Below are positions 22,316-33,375 of a stretch of DNA of 61,392 nucleotides, piece after piece. Every line of letters starts with the position of its first letter. Position 1 is the first letter of the stretch. Both the position numbers and the translations under genes were made by a program. The notes beneath the pieces are model-generated. The model made no database searches. It was given only the letters and a program-made list of their open reading frames with translations, and was not told where the DNA came from. This stretch comes from Chara braunii (taxonomy: Eukaryota; Streptophyta; Charophyceae; Charales; Characeae), in contig BFEA01000489.1 of assembly GCA_003427395.1 (NCBI GenBank), positions 896,065 through 957,456 on the forward strand, read 5' to 3'.

Positions 22316-22613
22316 ATGGGCGAGGAGATCAGACCAGGTGGGAGAGGATGAGTCAGGGGGAGTTTACATCGTTCCGAGAGACGAGAATCGGGGAGGGAAG
22401 GAGAGGGTCGGGCACACGTGTCCACTTAGCCCTTCGGCAGGATCGCCACTTGTCCGTATCGAGGCTCGTTCGCCGGTTCCGGGTCGCGCCAGGGGATCAC
22501 TTCCTCACTTCTTGGCACCTTATCGTGACGGTGAAGTCATGTTAGTCCGTCTGCGTTGTCGTGTCTCTTGTGCTACCAATTGGCAACCGGAGGCGGTTTC
22601 AACAATCTTGGCC

Positions 22614-22889
22614 TAGGTGGGACCCGAGGGCCTCGAACACGTGGTGGAATATGCGTCCAAAACGGTGCCGTCCTGTAAGCGCAACTACGCGGCCCCGACG
22701 GGGGAATGCTATGCGGCCTTGTGGGTGATCAACCACTTCCGAGCATATTTGTATGACCGAAGATTCACGCTGGTAACCGACCACGAACCGCTGTTGGCAT
22801 TGAAGAAGTCCAAGGATTACTCGGGCATGATCGGGCGATGGGCCACCATACTGAAGAGTATGGATTTTGACATCCGTCAAACAAAGGGT
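22614..22889 (+). pseudogene. RNase H domain of element B, inverted relative to the rest
   Basis: The plus-strand frame reads EHVVEYASKTVPSCKRNYAA, YAALWVINHFRAYLYDRRF, LVTDHEPLLALKKSK and GRWATILKSMDFDIRQTKG, which are the successive blocks of the gypsy RNase H domain. It lies exactly where the minus-strand RT should continue, but on the other strand. A local inversion of about 280 bases between roughly 22610 and 22890 is the simplest explanation. Confidence 0.8.
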
Positions 22890-24030
22890 TTTTCCGGGTC
22901 CGGCCTTATAAGGACCGGGGCCGAAACCAGGGCCGCCTTGAGTTCTCCAAATGCCCAGTCGCACTGTGGGGTCCAGATCAACGACTTATCCTTCTTTAGC
23001 AGATTCATGAGTGGTCCTACGATCGCTGCAAACCCCTTGATGAACCTTCGATAGCACGATGCCAAACAAAAAGGCGCGGACTTGCGTTACAGACGTCGGC
23101 ACCGGTGCGTCTCTCACAACTGTCACTTTTTGGGGCTCCGAGGGCAACCCTTGGTTCGTAACGACGTGGCCGAGGAAGGAGATCTGCGTGAGGAAAAACT
23201 GGCACTTCTCAATCGCCACTTTGAATCTTGCGTCCTTCAGTGCGTGCAGTGTCCACTCAATGTGTTGCACATGTCCCTCACAAGAAGTAGAAAAGACAAG
23301 GATGTCATCCATATATACAATTACACAGTAGTTGATTATGCTCTGCGCCAGCCGCGTTTTTCGCACGAAGTTTTGGAAAGCCATATTCATCGCGCGTTGA
23401 AACGTGGCTGAGGCATTGCAAATCCCCATCAGGCATCTGACCCATTGCCAAGTTCCTTCGAAAAGAATGAACACCATTTTTTGGGCGGTCCTCTTTTCGA
23501 ACCAGAAGATGGTGGAATCCATGTCGAATATCAAATTTACTAAAGAATCGAGCACTACCGATAGCATCCAACAGCTCATCAATCCGGGGAAGAGGATACA
23601 CATCCTTGATCGTGATATCATTTAGCTTTCGGTAATCGATCCAGATGCAAATCCCTCCTGCCTTTTTCGGTACGATCACAACCGGAAACGACCATGGTCC
23701 GATAGCGGGTTCGATCCAACCGTTACCTTTGAACTTCTTAATCCTCTTAAAGATGGCGGCTCTTTGCGCTGGTGAATACCGATAAGGAGCGCAGCTAATT
23801 GGCGGATGATCCCCCGTAAGAATCGCATGCTCGATCACAGTAGATAGCCCAATATCACTATCCTCCACACTCAATACCTCAGCATAGCCATGCAGCACAT
23901 CAATCAGGGATCCTCGGATATCTTGGGGGCCATGACTGGGGATGATGATTACTGCATCTTTTGCGATATTCAAAGGTGCTTCAATCCAATCTATCTTTCG
24001 TGATCGCCGGTCGTGCACGCTGGAGAACAT
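22880..24030 (-). pseudogene. Reverse transcriptase of element B
   Basis: Typical blocks appear in order: FPVVIVPKKAGGICIWIDYR, DVYPLPRIDELLD, FSKFDIRHGFHHL, then after a frameshift near 23450 CNASATFQRAMN, and the catalytic YMDD at 23304-23315. After another shift near 23060 the frame runs YRRFIKGFAAIVGPLMNLLK to the connection text APVLIRPDPEKPFV, where it stops abruptly at about 22880. Confidence 0.85.
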
Positions 24031-24048
24031 CGAACTACTAGTTCGGAC

Positions 24049-25443
24049 TTAGAAGATTGCAGCAATCATCTGTGATTCAGCCGGACTAATCATCTCGGTT
24101 TCTTTAACTTCGGCGTAGGTTTCGGAATCATCAACATTCTTGGCTATTTCTATTCTCGTTAATTCCGTCATTTCCCGCATGAGATCCGGAACGTCTGTTA
24201 TCGGAGCTTCTGCCTCTTCCTTGATCAAGGCGATCATGGATCCTTGCGTGAGTAGTGATCTAGGGGGGGAGACAGAAAGGTCCAGATAGTGGTTCATTTG
24301 TTGATACCTATCCCGGAGTGAAAGCGTGCTTTCGTATAGCGTGCGAGGGGGTTCCAAAATATCAGCTATATCAGAAATTTGCAAGATCGGCTCTCCCGAG
24401 AATATCACAGGAGGAGTTTGTCTTTCCCTGAGTAGAGAGCGGCTGGGCTCGCTGTTCTCCGAGCCTAGATCAAATGTTCGAGCAGTTGCGGGGATCATCT
24501 GGAATTTTTCTTCCGCCTCGCAATCGAACATTTCGACTAACTGTTTTCATTCTTTATTGTTGGGCATTCTGTTCAGTTCTTCCTCATAGTCACATTCGTT
24601 GAACTCATCTTCCCACGTAGGGGGCTTCTCATCATCAGGGTTCGGGAGAGACTTCTCTAGATTCTGAATCATTCCTATCCGGTCGATACTGGGATATTTC
24701 CGCTGTGATCGAGTGGAGATTCGGAGAGGAAACGTTTGAGGTTTTCCTCCCGTGTGGGTGAGAACGAGTTGTTTAGAATCAAAATGGATTTGTGCGCCCA
24801 CCGCCATTGCCCAGGGCAGTCCTAACATGATCGAATAAGAATGCACGTCAATGACCAATGCGTTAACCAACACATGCACTGGGGCCACCTTGATCGCAAC
24901 GTTCTCAATGATTCCTACGATGTTCATGGCCTCTTCATCGGCCGAAACATACTTATCCTTCCCTGGTAGAGGAAGGATGGAATTCAGTCGTCAGGTCTTT
25001 CGGACGGTATTCAGAGAGAGAACAACTGTTGATGATCCAGTGTCAATCAGTGCATCGAACGGTTTGCCCCACACTTCACAGTCACATTCTGCACTTTTCC
25101 ATAGGACTGATCGTACACGCACAAAGTGATCTTTCTCTGCGTAGGAGATGGCGGCGATTCTTGCCGTTCCCGGTGTATTTAACTCGACTGGTGCAGGAGG
25201 ATTAGCCTCGCTCTCATCTTCCTGCTTTTTCTTTAGCATACGCTGAACGTGCTGATAGGTAAAGCGCTTCTGATTCTTCTGACATTGCTGCACAAGCCTG
25301 TCGTTTGCAGCTTCGGATATATTCAACAGGTGTCCTACAGGGATCGACACTCGAATATCCAATTGTTTGCAATGAGTGTCTGTAGGAGATCGATTTCTCC
25401 TGTTTGAAACTGGGGTCCTGGTTCGGGTGTACGTTCGACCCAA
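24049..25443 (-). pseudogene. Protease and linker of element B
   Basis: The aspartic protease active site ALIDTGSSTVVLS has DTGS at 25033-25044. The second conserved part, IMLGLPWAMAV, lies near 24800-24830. In-frame stops at about 24991 and 24547 interrupt it, and a third at 24049 separates it from reverse transcriptase in the same frame. The acidic stretch in 24100-24530 is a linker of unknown function. Confidence 0.75.
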
Positions 25444-26846
25444 TCGAGTTCCTCTTTGGCGGGTCGGATTTCTCCGATCAGTCCTGCCAACTGAAGGTAC
25501 TTGGCTGGATCGACAATGTCTGCAGCCTCGGAAGAGGATCCGGACGTAGATGCGTCTGGATCGGTCGAGGAGGATTGATCGGCGATGAACGGGGAAACTT
25601 CTCTCGCGTGTTCTAATATTGCGGCCACCCGACCTTGGTTCAAGGCTACGGGCGGAGCCGTAGGAGGCGGCTGATTACGTTTTGGCTGGGGGCATTCTTG
25701 CGCGAAGTGCCCTGGTTGTTTGCAGTTGTAGCATTCAATCCTTCTTGCTGGGTTAGCCAGCTGAAGGGGAGCAGCTGGATGGGCTGGTCCTCCCACGGGA
25801 GGGACAGTAAGCAAGGGGTACTGAGGGGGAACGGGGCGAGAAGAACTGGGATTGGCCCTTACGAGTTTGGTCATGATTTGTTCCAGCCGATCCGCCTGAG
25901 AAGTCTGCATTTGCAGCAGGTTATTCATCCATTCGGACTATTTAGTCGTAGTGGTATGGATCATCTGGGCTAGGTGCAGATTGGTGATGGGAACTGATGC
26001 GGCTTCTTGAGCCATGACCGTGTTCACAGGCACCACTTTTGGAGGGAGAGGTGGTTTCGCGAGGGGTAGGGAGTGATACGGGGAAGGATCCGGGACGGGG
26101 CCATCTTGGTAATCCTGATCGGGACGAGTGTAAAATCGTCCTACTGCTCTAAGCCAGGACCGTCTCTTGGCCGCCACGTCTTGGATCGTATCCGAAATAT
26201 CTTCTTCTCCCTTACTGATATACTTACGCGTGTCCAACAGATCCAGCTCGACGGCCTTGGCGATGATAACTGACAGCTGGTTTGTCTTGGGAGGGACCTT
26301 TTTCTGCAGTTTCGCCTTTAACACGGGATTGCGGAGATAATCGATAAACAAATCGTGAGCCACGTTCTCTTTCCGTCCGGATTTGTTTAATGCGGTCTGA
26401 AAACGATCCACGAAGTCGGGTAGCAATTCCCCTGGTTCCTGCGGACGGGTTTTCAGGACGAACCAAGCAGCGTCTTCACTAACTGCGTCAAATCGCGCTA
26501 AGAATGCCCTCTTGAAAGTATCCCAGTCTACCCATATGTGCCTTTTAAACCAATCATGCGCAGTATTTTGGAGCTACAGGGTAATGACGAGGGGGAGATC
26601 CTCAGCGCCATAGCCCTGTGCTTGCACGACTTCAAGCCATGCGTCCGGGTGAGTGTAGTTAGGATAGAAGGGAAAGGTAGCGGGGATGCTTACCATTACC
26701 CAGGGCGGCGCTCCATTAGCATCAGCCATGGGCATTTTTGTTCGGGCCTCGGCAGATCTTTGCCGAGTGACGGGAGGACTGAGGCGATTAGGTTGTTTAG
26801 CTGATTTCCTCTTGCCAGCTCGTTTCACTAATGTCAGAACCGACAC
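25380..26846 (-). pseudogene. gag region of element B
   Basis: A single frame broken by stops at about 26574 and 25938. Capsid-like text such as LPDFVDRFQTALNKSGRKEN is followed by a CX2CX4HX4C zinc knuckle (CYNCKQPGHFAQEC, about 25691-25734) and a Pro/Ser-rich linker. A one-base frame break near 25380 separates it from the protease frame. The product would be the structural nucleocapsid protein of the element. Confidence 0.8.
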
Positions 26847-26852
26847 GTGTCG

Positions 26853-26864
26853 GCTCTGATACCA
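26853..26864 (-). promoter_or_regulatory. Primer binding site, initiator-Met tRNA type
   Basis: The minus strand reads TGGTATCAGAGC, the standard plant retrotransposon primer site complementary to the 3' end of initiator tRNA-Met. It lies about six bases inside the inferred LTR edge. Confidence 0.85.
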
Positions 26865-26870
26865 ACCTCA

Positions 26871-27784
26871 TGCCCTGCACTGTTTTCCGTTTGGAGTGTT
26901 AAAGATCCGGAAGGGAGGCCTCGAAAAATAGCAAGATCGGGTGTGCCAAGGATTTTTGGAAAATTGAGTGTGGGGACACAGACAGAACTGAAATCCCCCG
27001 TGTTGGCCTGATGAACTAAGCGATTTGGCGGGTTTCGGCGCGCGCGGAATTCGCAACACGGGGAAGTTTTGAATTTAATATAAAAAGTATTGTCGGACTT
27101 CCCACCGGGCCACGGCTCGTCGTTTGGAGTGGAAGGGAACGGGCACGTGTTTAGTATCCCGTTTTCACACTATCTCCCGATACCGCACGCTACACAGTTC
27201 TGAATCCGACATGGACAGTCTCAATCGTGTGGCCCTTTCCTTGTGCTCGTCCTCGTTCCGCGTCCGGTAATGGAACCCCTTCGATTGGTAGTGATCGAGA
27301 TGTTGGCAATCACTACACAAGGTGTTAGGCCAATGGGGTGCCACTGCCGACCACGGGATGACGATAGTAGCGAATACCGCGGAAAGTGCGTATCCACAAT
27401 GACAAACCCAGCGCCTACGAAGCCAGAACACCGATTTTGAGGACGGAAATAGTACTGCCCACCGATTTTTGCGACGGCTTCTCGTATGTCCCACTCACAT
27501 ATACGCGTCCTATCCTCGTTATACGAGAAGGGACGAAGAGGGGATACGGGAGGCTGTCGCCTAGTCGGATTGAGCCCGTCAGTCCACATGACAAATAATC
27601 AGGGATATCTTAACGATTCATCGCGTGCATGCAATCCTAGCACTCCAATCGGAAAGGCCAGACAAGAGAAAGAGAGGGTGCGGAGAAAGAGAAACGGAAA
27701 AATCGTGCGCGGCGAGACGCGGTCGCTATTTTGCGATTAAATTATGCGTTGACTCATCTGGTGAAGGTCCATCTGGTGCAGGGA
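26871..27784 (-). repeat. Probable 5' LTR of element B
   Basis: The boundary next to the primer site is TG at 26871. The far end is placed at about 27784 from the imperfect inverted termini TGCCCTGCAC and GTGCAGGGA. A TATA-like CTTTTTATATTAAATTC on the minus strand lies at about 27072-27090. The second LTR is absent, so the outer boundary is inference. Confidence 0.5.
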
Positions 27785-27957
27785 GTGTAGATGGAGGGGA
27801 CAAGAGCGATTAGTGCACGTCCGCCCGATAGAGTGGGGGAGTGAGATTTTTGTAAAATAACTGTTTGAAGGGACGAGAATTTAGAATGAAGCATATTATT
27901 GTTGCAATAATTTTGCGTAGCGAATTTTGTCTACGGTCTACGGTTTAATTTTTTAAG

Positions 27958-28977
27958 ATGGTTGGTGATGGTTCAACAATTTTTGAAGTCAAGTTAATCA
28001 TGAAGGCGATTTTTCTACTATTTCGATATTTCATTTTCATTTTGTTTTATTTCATGTCTTGTGTAGGGAGTGCGACAGGAGTCATGGACCATCGGCATGA
28101 TTATGCATGTCCCATTCACCCTTGTGCATGCGGATTCCATGGTTCGGGAGGCGATACCGAAAACGACCCATGGATGACCGTCGTCCCCTTCTTTGACAAA
28201 CCTATCGATGCGGGGTCCGAGGCAGAATGGGATAGAGCCATCTTGGCAAGGAAATGCCCATGGCATAAGAACTACAAATTTGCTTCCGCGATGGAGTGGG
28301 GAAGTCTGATCAAAGTACCTCATTATGCCATTCCTGTCAGGCAACTTCTGTCCCTGCGCGCCGCGCTCAGGCAGGAAGAGAATAACAGGTTTTACCTTCG
28401 CCTGGACAACGTAACGAGGTCACCTCAGGTGTTGTCTGCAGACTTGAAACAAGAGTTGTTGGATTGTGCATCCTACAATCCGTTTTCGGAAGTATATCCG
28501 CTGCGTGGTGCCGGGTTACAGCCAAAAGATGTGTCATATTGTTGCATACGGTTGTCTGTGGCTGGTTCCGACTTCTGCAGAGTGTTGTGTGTGGCATGTT
28601 CAAACCAAAAGCGGACTTTGGTAGACGTTGTAGTGCTAGTTTCTTGCAACCACCTGAGAGTCTATGGTCGCAGCATGGGGAATTTGCGTTTTCTGTACGA
28701 GAATGAACAATCCGATTTGGAGATTGTCATTCGAATTGATGAGATTCATAAGTGGCATGAGGTAGAGCAAGTGACATGTTGTGTGCGTGACGGCATCTGT
28801 AAGTCCTTGGCGGGTGCCTGTAGGTTTGTAAGGATGAAGTACATTTCGGTGTTCTCGGGGGTGGCGACGAAGGGACAGTCACAAACCCTTGTTTTCGGGT
28901 CGTCTATGAATGCCTTATACGGGTTTGGTTCTAAAGGACGTGGGGACATCGGTAGAAACTTTAAATTTTGTAAATGA
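27958..28977 (+). CDS. Unnamed protein family, member 2, with likely signal peptide
   Basis: The frame is uninterrupted from ATG 27958 to TGA 28975. A second ATG at 28000 begins a strongly hydrophobic stretch, KAIFLLFRYFIFILFYFM, followed by SCVGSATG. This looks like a signal peptide or N-terminal anchor, so ATG 28000 may be the functional start. A short Cys/His-rich segment (ACPIHPCACGFHG) precedes the conserved core: ENDPWMTVVPF, CPWHKNYKFASAMEWG, LKQELLDCA, VSYCCIRLSVAGSDFCRVLC, SNQKRTLVDVVVLVS, and a C-terminal FVRMKYISVFS...NALYGFGS. It is a clear paralogue of the gene at 17674-18837. Codon use is AT-richer than in that copy, matching its AT-rich surroundings. The gene sits about 170 bases past the LTR edge of element B. 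Function is unknown. If it enters the secretory path, the conserved Cys could form disulphides. Confidence 0.8.
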   Translation: MVGDGSTIFEVKLIMKAIFLLFRYFIFILFYFMSCVGSATGVMDHRHDYACPIHPCACGFHGSGGDTENDPWMTVVPFFDKPIDAGSEAEWDRAILARKCPWHKNYKFASAMEWGSLIKVPHYAIPVRQLLSLRAALRQEENNRFYLRLDNVTRSPQVLSADLKQELLDCASYNPFSEVYPLRGAGLQPKDVSYCCIRLSVAGSDFCRVLCVACSNQKRTLVDVVVLVSCNHLRVYGRSMGNLRFLYENEQSDLEIVIRIDEIHKWHEVEQVTCCVRDGICKSLAGACRFVRMKYISVFSGVATKGQSQTLVFGSSMNALYGFGSKGRGDIGRNFKFCK

Positions 28978-30045
28978 TAGTGTTTTAAAAAGTTTACATT
29001 GTTGCGTCTCGTAGCGTTTAATTTAGACGTAGTTCAATGTACAGTTACCTTGTAGCGTTTAATGTAGACGTACTTCAATCTTGCATTTGCGATATCTTGC
29101 ACGTGTCGGTACAATTTTGAACTTTCATTACCAGTACAATTTTTGACTTTTAATTTTTCATGGGTACGACATTTCTTGAAGTGAGACAAAATCAATGGTA
29201 CTCACATGAATTTCAGTTTCATTTGACAATGTCGTATCGGTTTATGATTTTTTGCCAAAGTGCGCTGAAATCCATACATAAACTATCTTAGAGTGGTTTC
29301 GCCTTCACACCATATACGTCTGATTCAAGCGCATTTCAATGTATGACAATGACATGTCAGTTTCGTCTTTAAAGTCACATAAATTGTCGAAGTGTGATAG
29401 AGTCAAAAATTATCGAAGTGTCACAGTGTTGGAATCCATCCTTAAATCACAGCGAACAGACTGAGTGTCACGTCTTTTAATAAGTATGTAGTACATAAAT
29501 TATCGAAGTGCGATGGAACCCATAGTCACTGTACTTAAACTGTAATCTCGTTTGTCGTGTCATTCGTTTGTCGTGTGATTCGTTAAACTTTGTCGTGATT
29601 AGTATACATTTAATAGAGTTAAAGCAAAAATTATCGAAGTGCGACGGAATCCATACTAGACTATTAGTACTTAAACCATCCGTGTGCTTGCCGTAAATGT
29701 CCCACTTCGATTGAGTTTCAATAAATTAAGGGAAGTCACAATGTCATCTAAAAGAGGTCCGACTCAATGCTGACTCAAAATTGAGCAAGGTATAAAGAAA
29801 TGGAGAGTTCAACAATTCATGTTGTAACCGTAACAACTTTTAAGTTACAAAATTGATGGGAGTGCAATGGAATCCACACTTAATCCATCATGATCAGTAA
29901 GTGATTGCCTTGAATCTCCAGTTTAGATTCAATTTATAGCTTCTCAATTGCATTCTTCGGGTTCCTAAGTTCCATTCAGGTCCAAAATATAGCGATTTTA
30001 ACATGAAATTAATAGCGTGCGAGTACCAATTTAAAATATAATGTC
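28978..30045. repeat. AT-rich DNA with a dispersed short repeat
   Basis: A word like ATTATCGAAGTGCGA followed by TGGAATCCAT recurs at about 29260, 29390, 29415, 29495, 29630 and (diverged) 29860. TAGCGTTTAATNTAGACGTA occurs twice (about 29012 and 29053). The area has no open frame of protein character. It could hold the 3' untranslated region of the upstream gene. Confidence 0.55.
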
Positions 30046-30336
30046 CTATTTTAACGAATAACATTTTGTATTGTTCACGTGCTTGTGTTTATTGTACCCT
30101 TTGCCAGATGTTCCACGGGGTCGCATGTCTAAGCTACTACTTTCAAACCGAGCAGAGCTGCCCTGCCCCACCCCCATGGACGCTTTGTCCTGTGCGAACC
30201 CTCCATGTCCGCGTTCTTTACGGTTGACATAAGTGGATTGGTTGCCACTTGCCGTTATGTTTGTTTCGGCATGATCCATGAACTTCACCATATTAGACCG
30301 AATACCTCGCGAGCCTTTTTCCCTCTTTTCCAACAT
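30046..30336 (-). CDS. Possible small hypothetical protein
   Basis: A 96-codon minus-strand frame from ATG 30336, Ser/Gly/Lys-rich and hydrophilic, with no domain I recognise. It is kept only because it is the sole open frame in a long AT-rich stretch and has mixed amino-acid composition. It may equally be chance, or the last exon of a larger gene. Confidence 0.2.
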   Translation of the reverse strand: MLEKREKGSRGIRSNMVKFMDHAETNITASGNQSTYVNRKERGHGGFAQDKASMGVGQGSSARFESSSLDMRPRGTSGKGYNKHKHVNNTKCYSLK

Positions 30337-30498
30337 GCTGCGGTCCCCATCGAGTCACAATGAAACAAAATAGTATACGAAAATCTTTTTTCAATATGTA
30401 AATGTTTTTCTTATTTTCATCAATTTTGATTGGCTTTTTTTGCATCCAAAGCATATTTTATTGAAGATCATCATACATACTAAATAGAAGTGCAAGAG

Positions 30499-30499
30499 A

Positions 30500-30593
<94 letters not shown>
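30499..30593. repeat. (CT)n microsatellite
   Basis: About 95 bases of almost pure CT dinucleotide with two TTTCTC interruptions. Confidence 0.95.
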
Positions 30594-30595
<2 letters not shown>

Positions 30596-31310
30596 GCGTG
30601 CGCGTTGCAATTATTTTCTGATCCAGCAACACCCTGAGTGCGCATTCAATGGGTACCACTTCCCTAGATGTATCTGGTTGCAATTACGGCTAGACCTGGA
30701 TGCATTTGACCGCAATCACATCTAGAGCTGTGGTCACTCCGAGCTTCGAGTAGTTGAATTCCAGAGAGTTGTCCTGCGCCTGATACCCTGCCTCTACAAC
30801 AACCTGGGCGTTTAAAAAAAAAAGAAAAAAAAAGAAAAACAAGAAGTGCAAAACACCCAAACCCAAAATAAAAAAAAGGAGCACAGCTTATGCACAATCA
30901 ATTGTTTTTCAAATCTTTGGGTCCACACCTGCCCTTCGCATCTCTCGCAACCCTAAGCCACTCAATACTGGTGCAGACCCCGCAACTCACCCACCTCCTC
31001 GTGATTTTAGGTAGACTGTCCCCCCTTTCTGCACTCATTCACTATAAGGACATACCGCCCTACACTGCAGAGTGATGCTCTATCTAACCCTGTTCCTAAC
31101 CCCCGGCCCCGCCCAGCAGCAAAGCAAAGCACTAAGGTATCAGATTATATGATCCTCCACCTGTGCCCAGAGTGTCTGACCACGACAGAACCCATTATTT
31201 TCTCTTTTTCAACGGCTTGGCTCAGCGCCATCAGCATTTCGTCTTCCCAGACAAGAGGCGGACTCTCCAAAATCGGTCCCCCTTTCGCGAGTTCGGCGAA
31301 GGACTCTACA
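30594..31310. other. SINE-like tail and unclassified repeats, no gene seen
   Basis: GCCTCTACAACAACCTGGGC followed by an A-rich tract at about 30790-30840 resembles 54170-54220, where GCCTCTACAACACCCTGGGC also runs into A-rich sequence. A segment with GCAATTACGGCTAGACCTGG (about 30680) has a relative at about 31795. The shared 3' word plus A-tail suggests a retroposed element. I cannot define its 5' end or promoter. Confidence 0.4.
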
Positions 31311-31470
31311 GGGAACGGAAAGTGCAGGTGGTGTGAACTATACCACCGTGGGGAGTGCTTTTCTGAAGGCTGCTGTGACAGCTATGGAACAGGAACGGAA
31401 AGTGCAGGCGGTGAACTATACTACCGTGGGGAGTGCTTTTCTGAAGGCTGCGGTGGCAGCTATGGAATTC
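31311..31470. repeat. Tandem duplication of about 75 bases
   Basis: The order GGAACGGAAAGTGCAGG, GTGAACTATA, ACCGTGGGGAGTGCTTTTCT, GAAGGCTGC, CAGCTATGGAA occurs twice in succession, starting at about 31314 and 31393, with minor differences. Confidence 0.8.
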
Positions 31471-32585
31471 ATTTTTCACGATTCATTTATAGAGTCAGTG
31501 GAGCGATGAAAAACTATAGGAAACTGTAGTGTGGAGAGCAGTGGAGCAAGACCCTAGAGAAAATTGGCACTCATGGAAACCAAAATCAATAAACCGTACA
31601 AAGAGGGTGGGTGTAAAAAGAGAACTTGCACAAGTCGCCCGAATGGCCAAAGACAGCGCCACACGCCATGATTAGAATAACGTCTGACAAAGGAAAAGAG
31701 AGCTGGGGCTGGGATCCATCCCACTCTGGACGTGATTCTGGTCACATTCTTTTAGCCAAGTGCTAGTGTGAGGTGATCACCTGAATGTTTCTGACTGCAA
31801 TTATGTCCAAACCTGGATGAATCTGATGACAGTCTCTAGAGTTAAGTAGAAAAAGTCCTACTTTTTGGATGACGAAACAACATGGCGATTTGAACACGAC
31901 CAAGATAGGAGATCTTCCAAATGTGTCCAACTGCGCTTTTGGCCGAATCTGCACCTCATCATAAATACATACAAGGGTTAAACCACGAGATCAAGAGGGA
32001 CGAAGTTGATGAAGATACCTTCCAAGGATCGCGAGCGTGAAATTGTGCCTTTTCGAAGCGGCCTGCAGCTCTTGCTCCTGGGCCAGGCCCGAATCGGAAA
32101 GCTCTTACTGGTAAATGGGTAAGAGCCCTACTCTGCTTGAGGTGAACTGGCGGTTCTAGTGAGGCCTCACCCCGTGGGTGAGGTCCTAGTGGGGGTGAGT
32201 TTAGCTTTGTCAACCATACCACCAACAGAAGTGCATCCTCTTTTTTGTTTTACTTTGTGGGGAGTGCATCCTCAGATCATAAGAGAACCAACTGTCAGTA
32301 GAGAGTTGGCTGGTATATTTCCTGTGATAGAAGCGGAGGGCGACATCAGCTGATTGTCACAGTTGTGGTGGGTGTATATTGGGAAAAGTTTTAAATCCTC
32401 CCGCAGCAAACCTTTGTGTAATAAGTTAATAACGTGCAAAATTGCAGACTAAGAAACCTGTGCCTTTCTCAGTTTTTGCCGCTGTTCTGTGTGCTGCGTG
32501 GTGTCTGAGTTCTGAGTGTGTGTGTGACCGTTTTTTGCGTTCCGCCTGATGTCTGCGTTCCGGGTGTGTGTGTGTGACTGGGCGT

Positions 32586-33375
32586 TATGCCCTGCATTAT
32601 TGATTTGGCCCTTGGCGTCTCGTACTAATCTTTGGTGCCATAGTTGTGGCCTGTGCAGCAGATGCCGGGCTGGGACAGGTAGGCCAAAGTAGGCTAGGGA
32701 AAGTAGTACCCGGTAAGAAGGCAGAAGATGAAATTGGACCTCTTAAGGGGCGGAGGAGTTTCCTTAGCCCCGGTAGATTTAGGGCGAGGGTAAGGGAGGT
32801 ACTGGCCGTATTTGGTCTACGATTATATCTACAGGTCCTGTAGGAAGGGTAGCAGGCCGTAGGACATTTCTCGCCAGAAGGCCGGAAACGGTAGGGCCTT
32901 GAGGCTGAGGTAGACTGAGCGATACTGGTGGAAAGTAGCAGCCACCCAAGTATATCAAGAGAAGTCGTGAGTGGCTCCTCCTGTTTCTTTAGTTGGAGCT
33001 GGACTGGCTGCTGGAGTGAGGACTTCGATGCAACAGCACCCAGCAACAGCTAGGGGGAAGAAGGCGAGCTTATTCCCACCTTGGCTATGGTGGAAGAAGC
33101 CTAGCCGAGCGAGGAGGAAGACATATCTATGGCCGAGGGTTGAGGAGGAAGAAGGAAGGAGGCGGCGGAAGAAGAAGAGGGAGGAGAGTGAAGGAGGAAG
33201 CTTACCTTGGCTGTGGTGAATGGCATCTTCGAGTCCTTCGTTGGCGCTGCTCCTGGAAGGCCCCTGGACGGGATTATGAAGTCCAGGGGACTCCACAGGT
33301 AAAGTAAGCTTGGCGGTGGAAGTGGCAGAACAAAGAGAGATTTGCATTGTCCTCTTTTTTTTGTATATGTACTTT
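32586..33375. repeat. Probable relic LTR related to element A
   Basis: The text GCTTACCTTGGCTGTGGTGA followed by ATGGCATCTTCGAG, and an upstream GGCTCCTCCTG...GGCTGCTGGAG region, resemble the LTR of element A (TACCTGGCTATGGTGGTTGC then CATCTTCATGAC). Purine-rich sequence at 33100-33210 is shared in style. No partner LTR or coding region is attached, so it would be a solo or truncated LTR. Resemblance is partial. Confidence 0.4.

Larger units (their letters stand above)
21580..27784 (-). mobile_element. Ty3/gypsy retrotransposon B, decayed, 3' end missing
   Basis: Read on the minus strand the order is LTR (27784-26871), initiator-Met primer site, gag with zinc knuckle, protease, reverse transcriptase, RNase H (inverted in place), PHD finger, and the start of integrase. 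The integrase is cut at about 21580, where the unrelated + strand gene ends. No 3' LTR is found. Most of gag to protease lies in one frame broken by stops, with frameshifts near 25380, 23450 and 23060. Confidence 0.8.

Noticed and set aside
24049-26574. Stops in element B as evidence for C-to-T mutational silencing
   Set aside because: Any stop codon can derive from CAA, CAG or CGA by C-to-T, so the pattern is uninformative without an intact relative.
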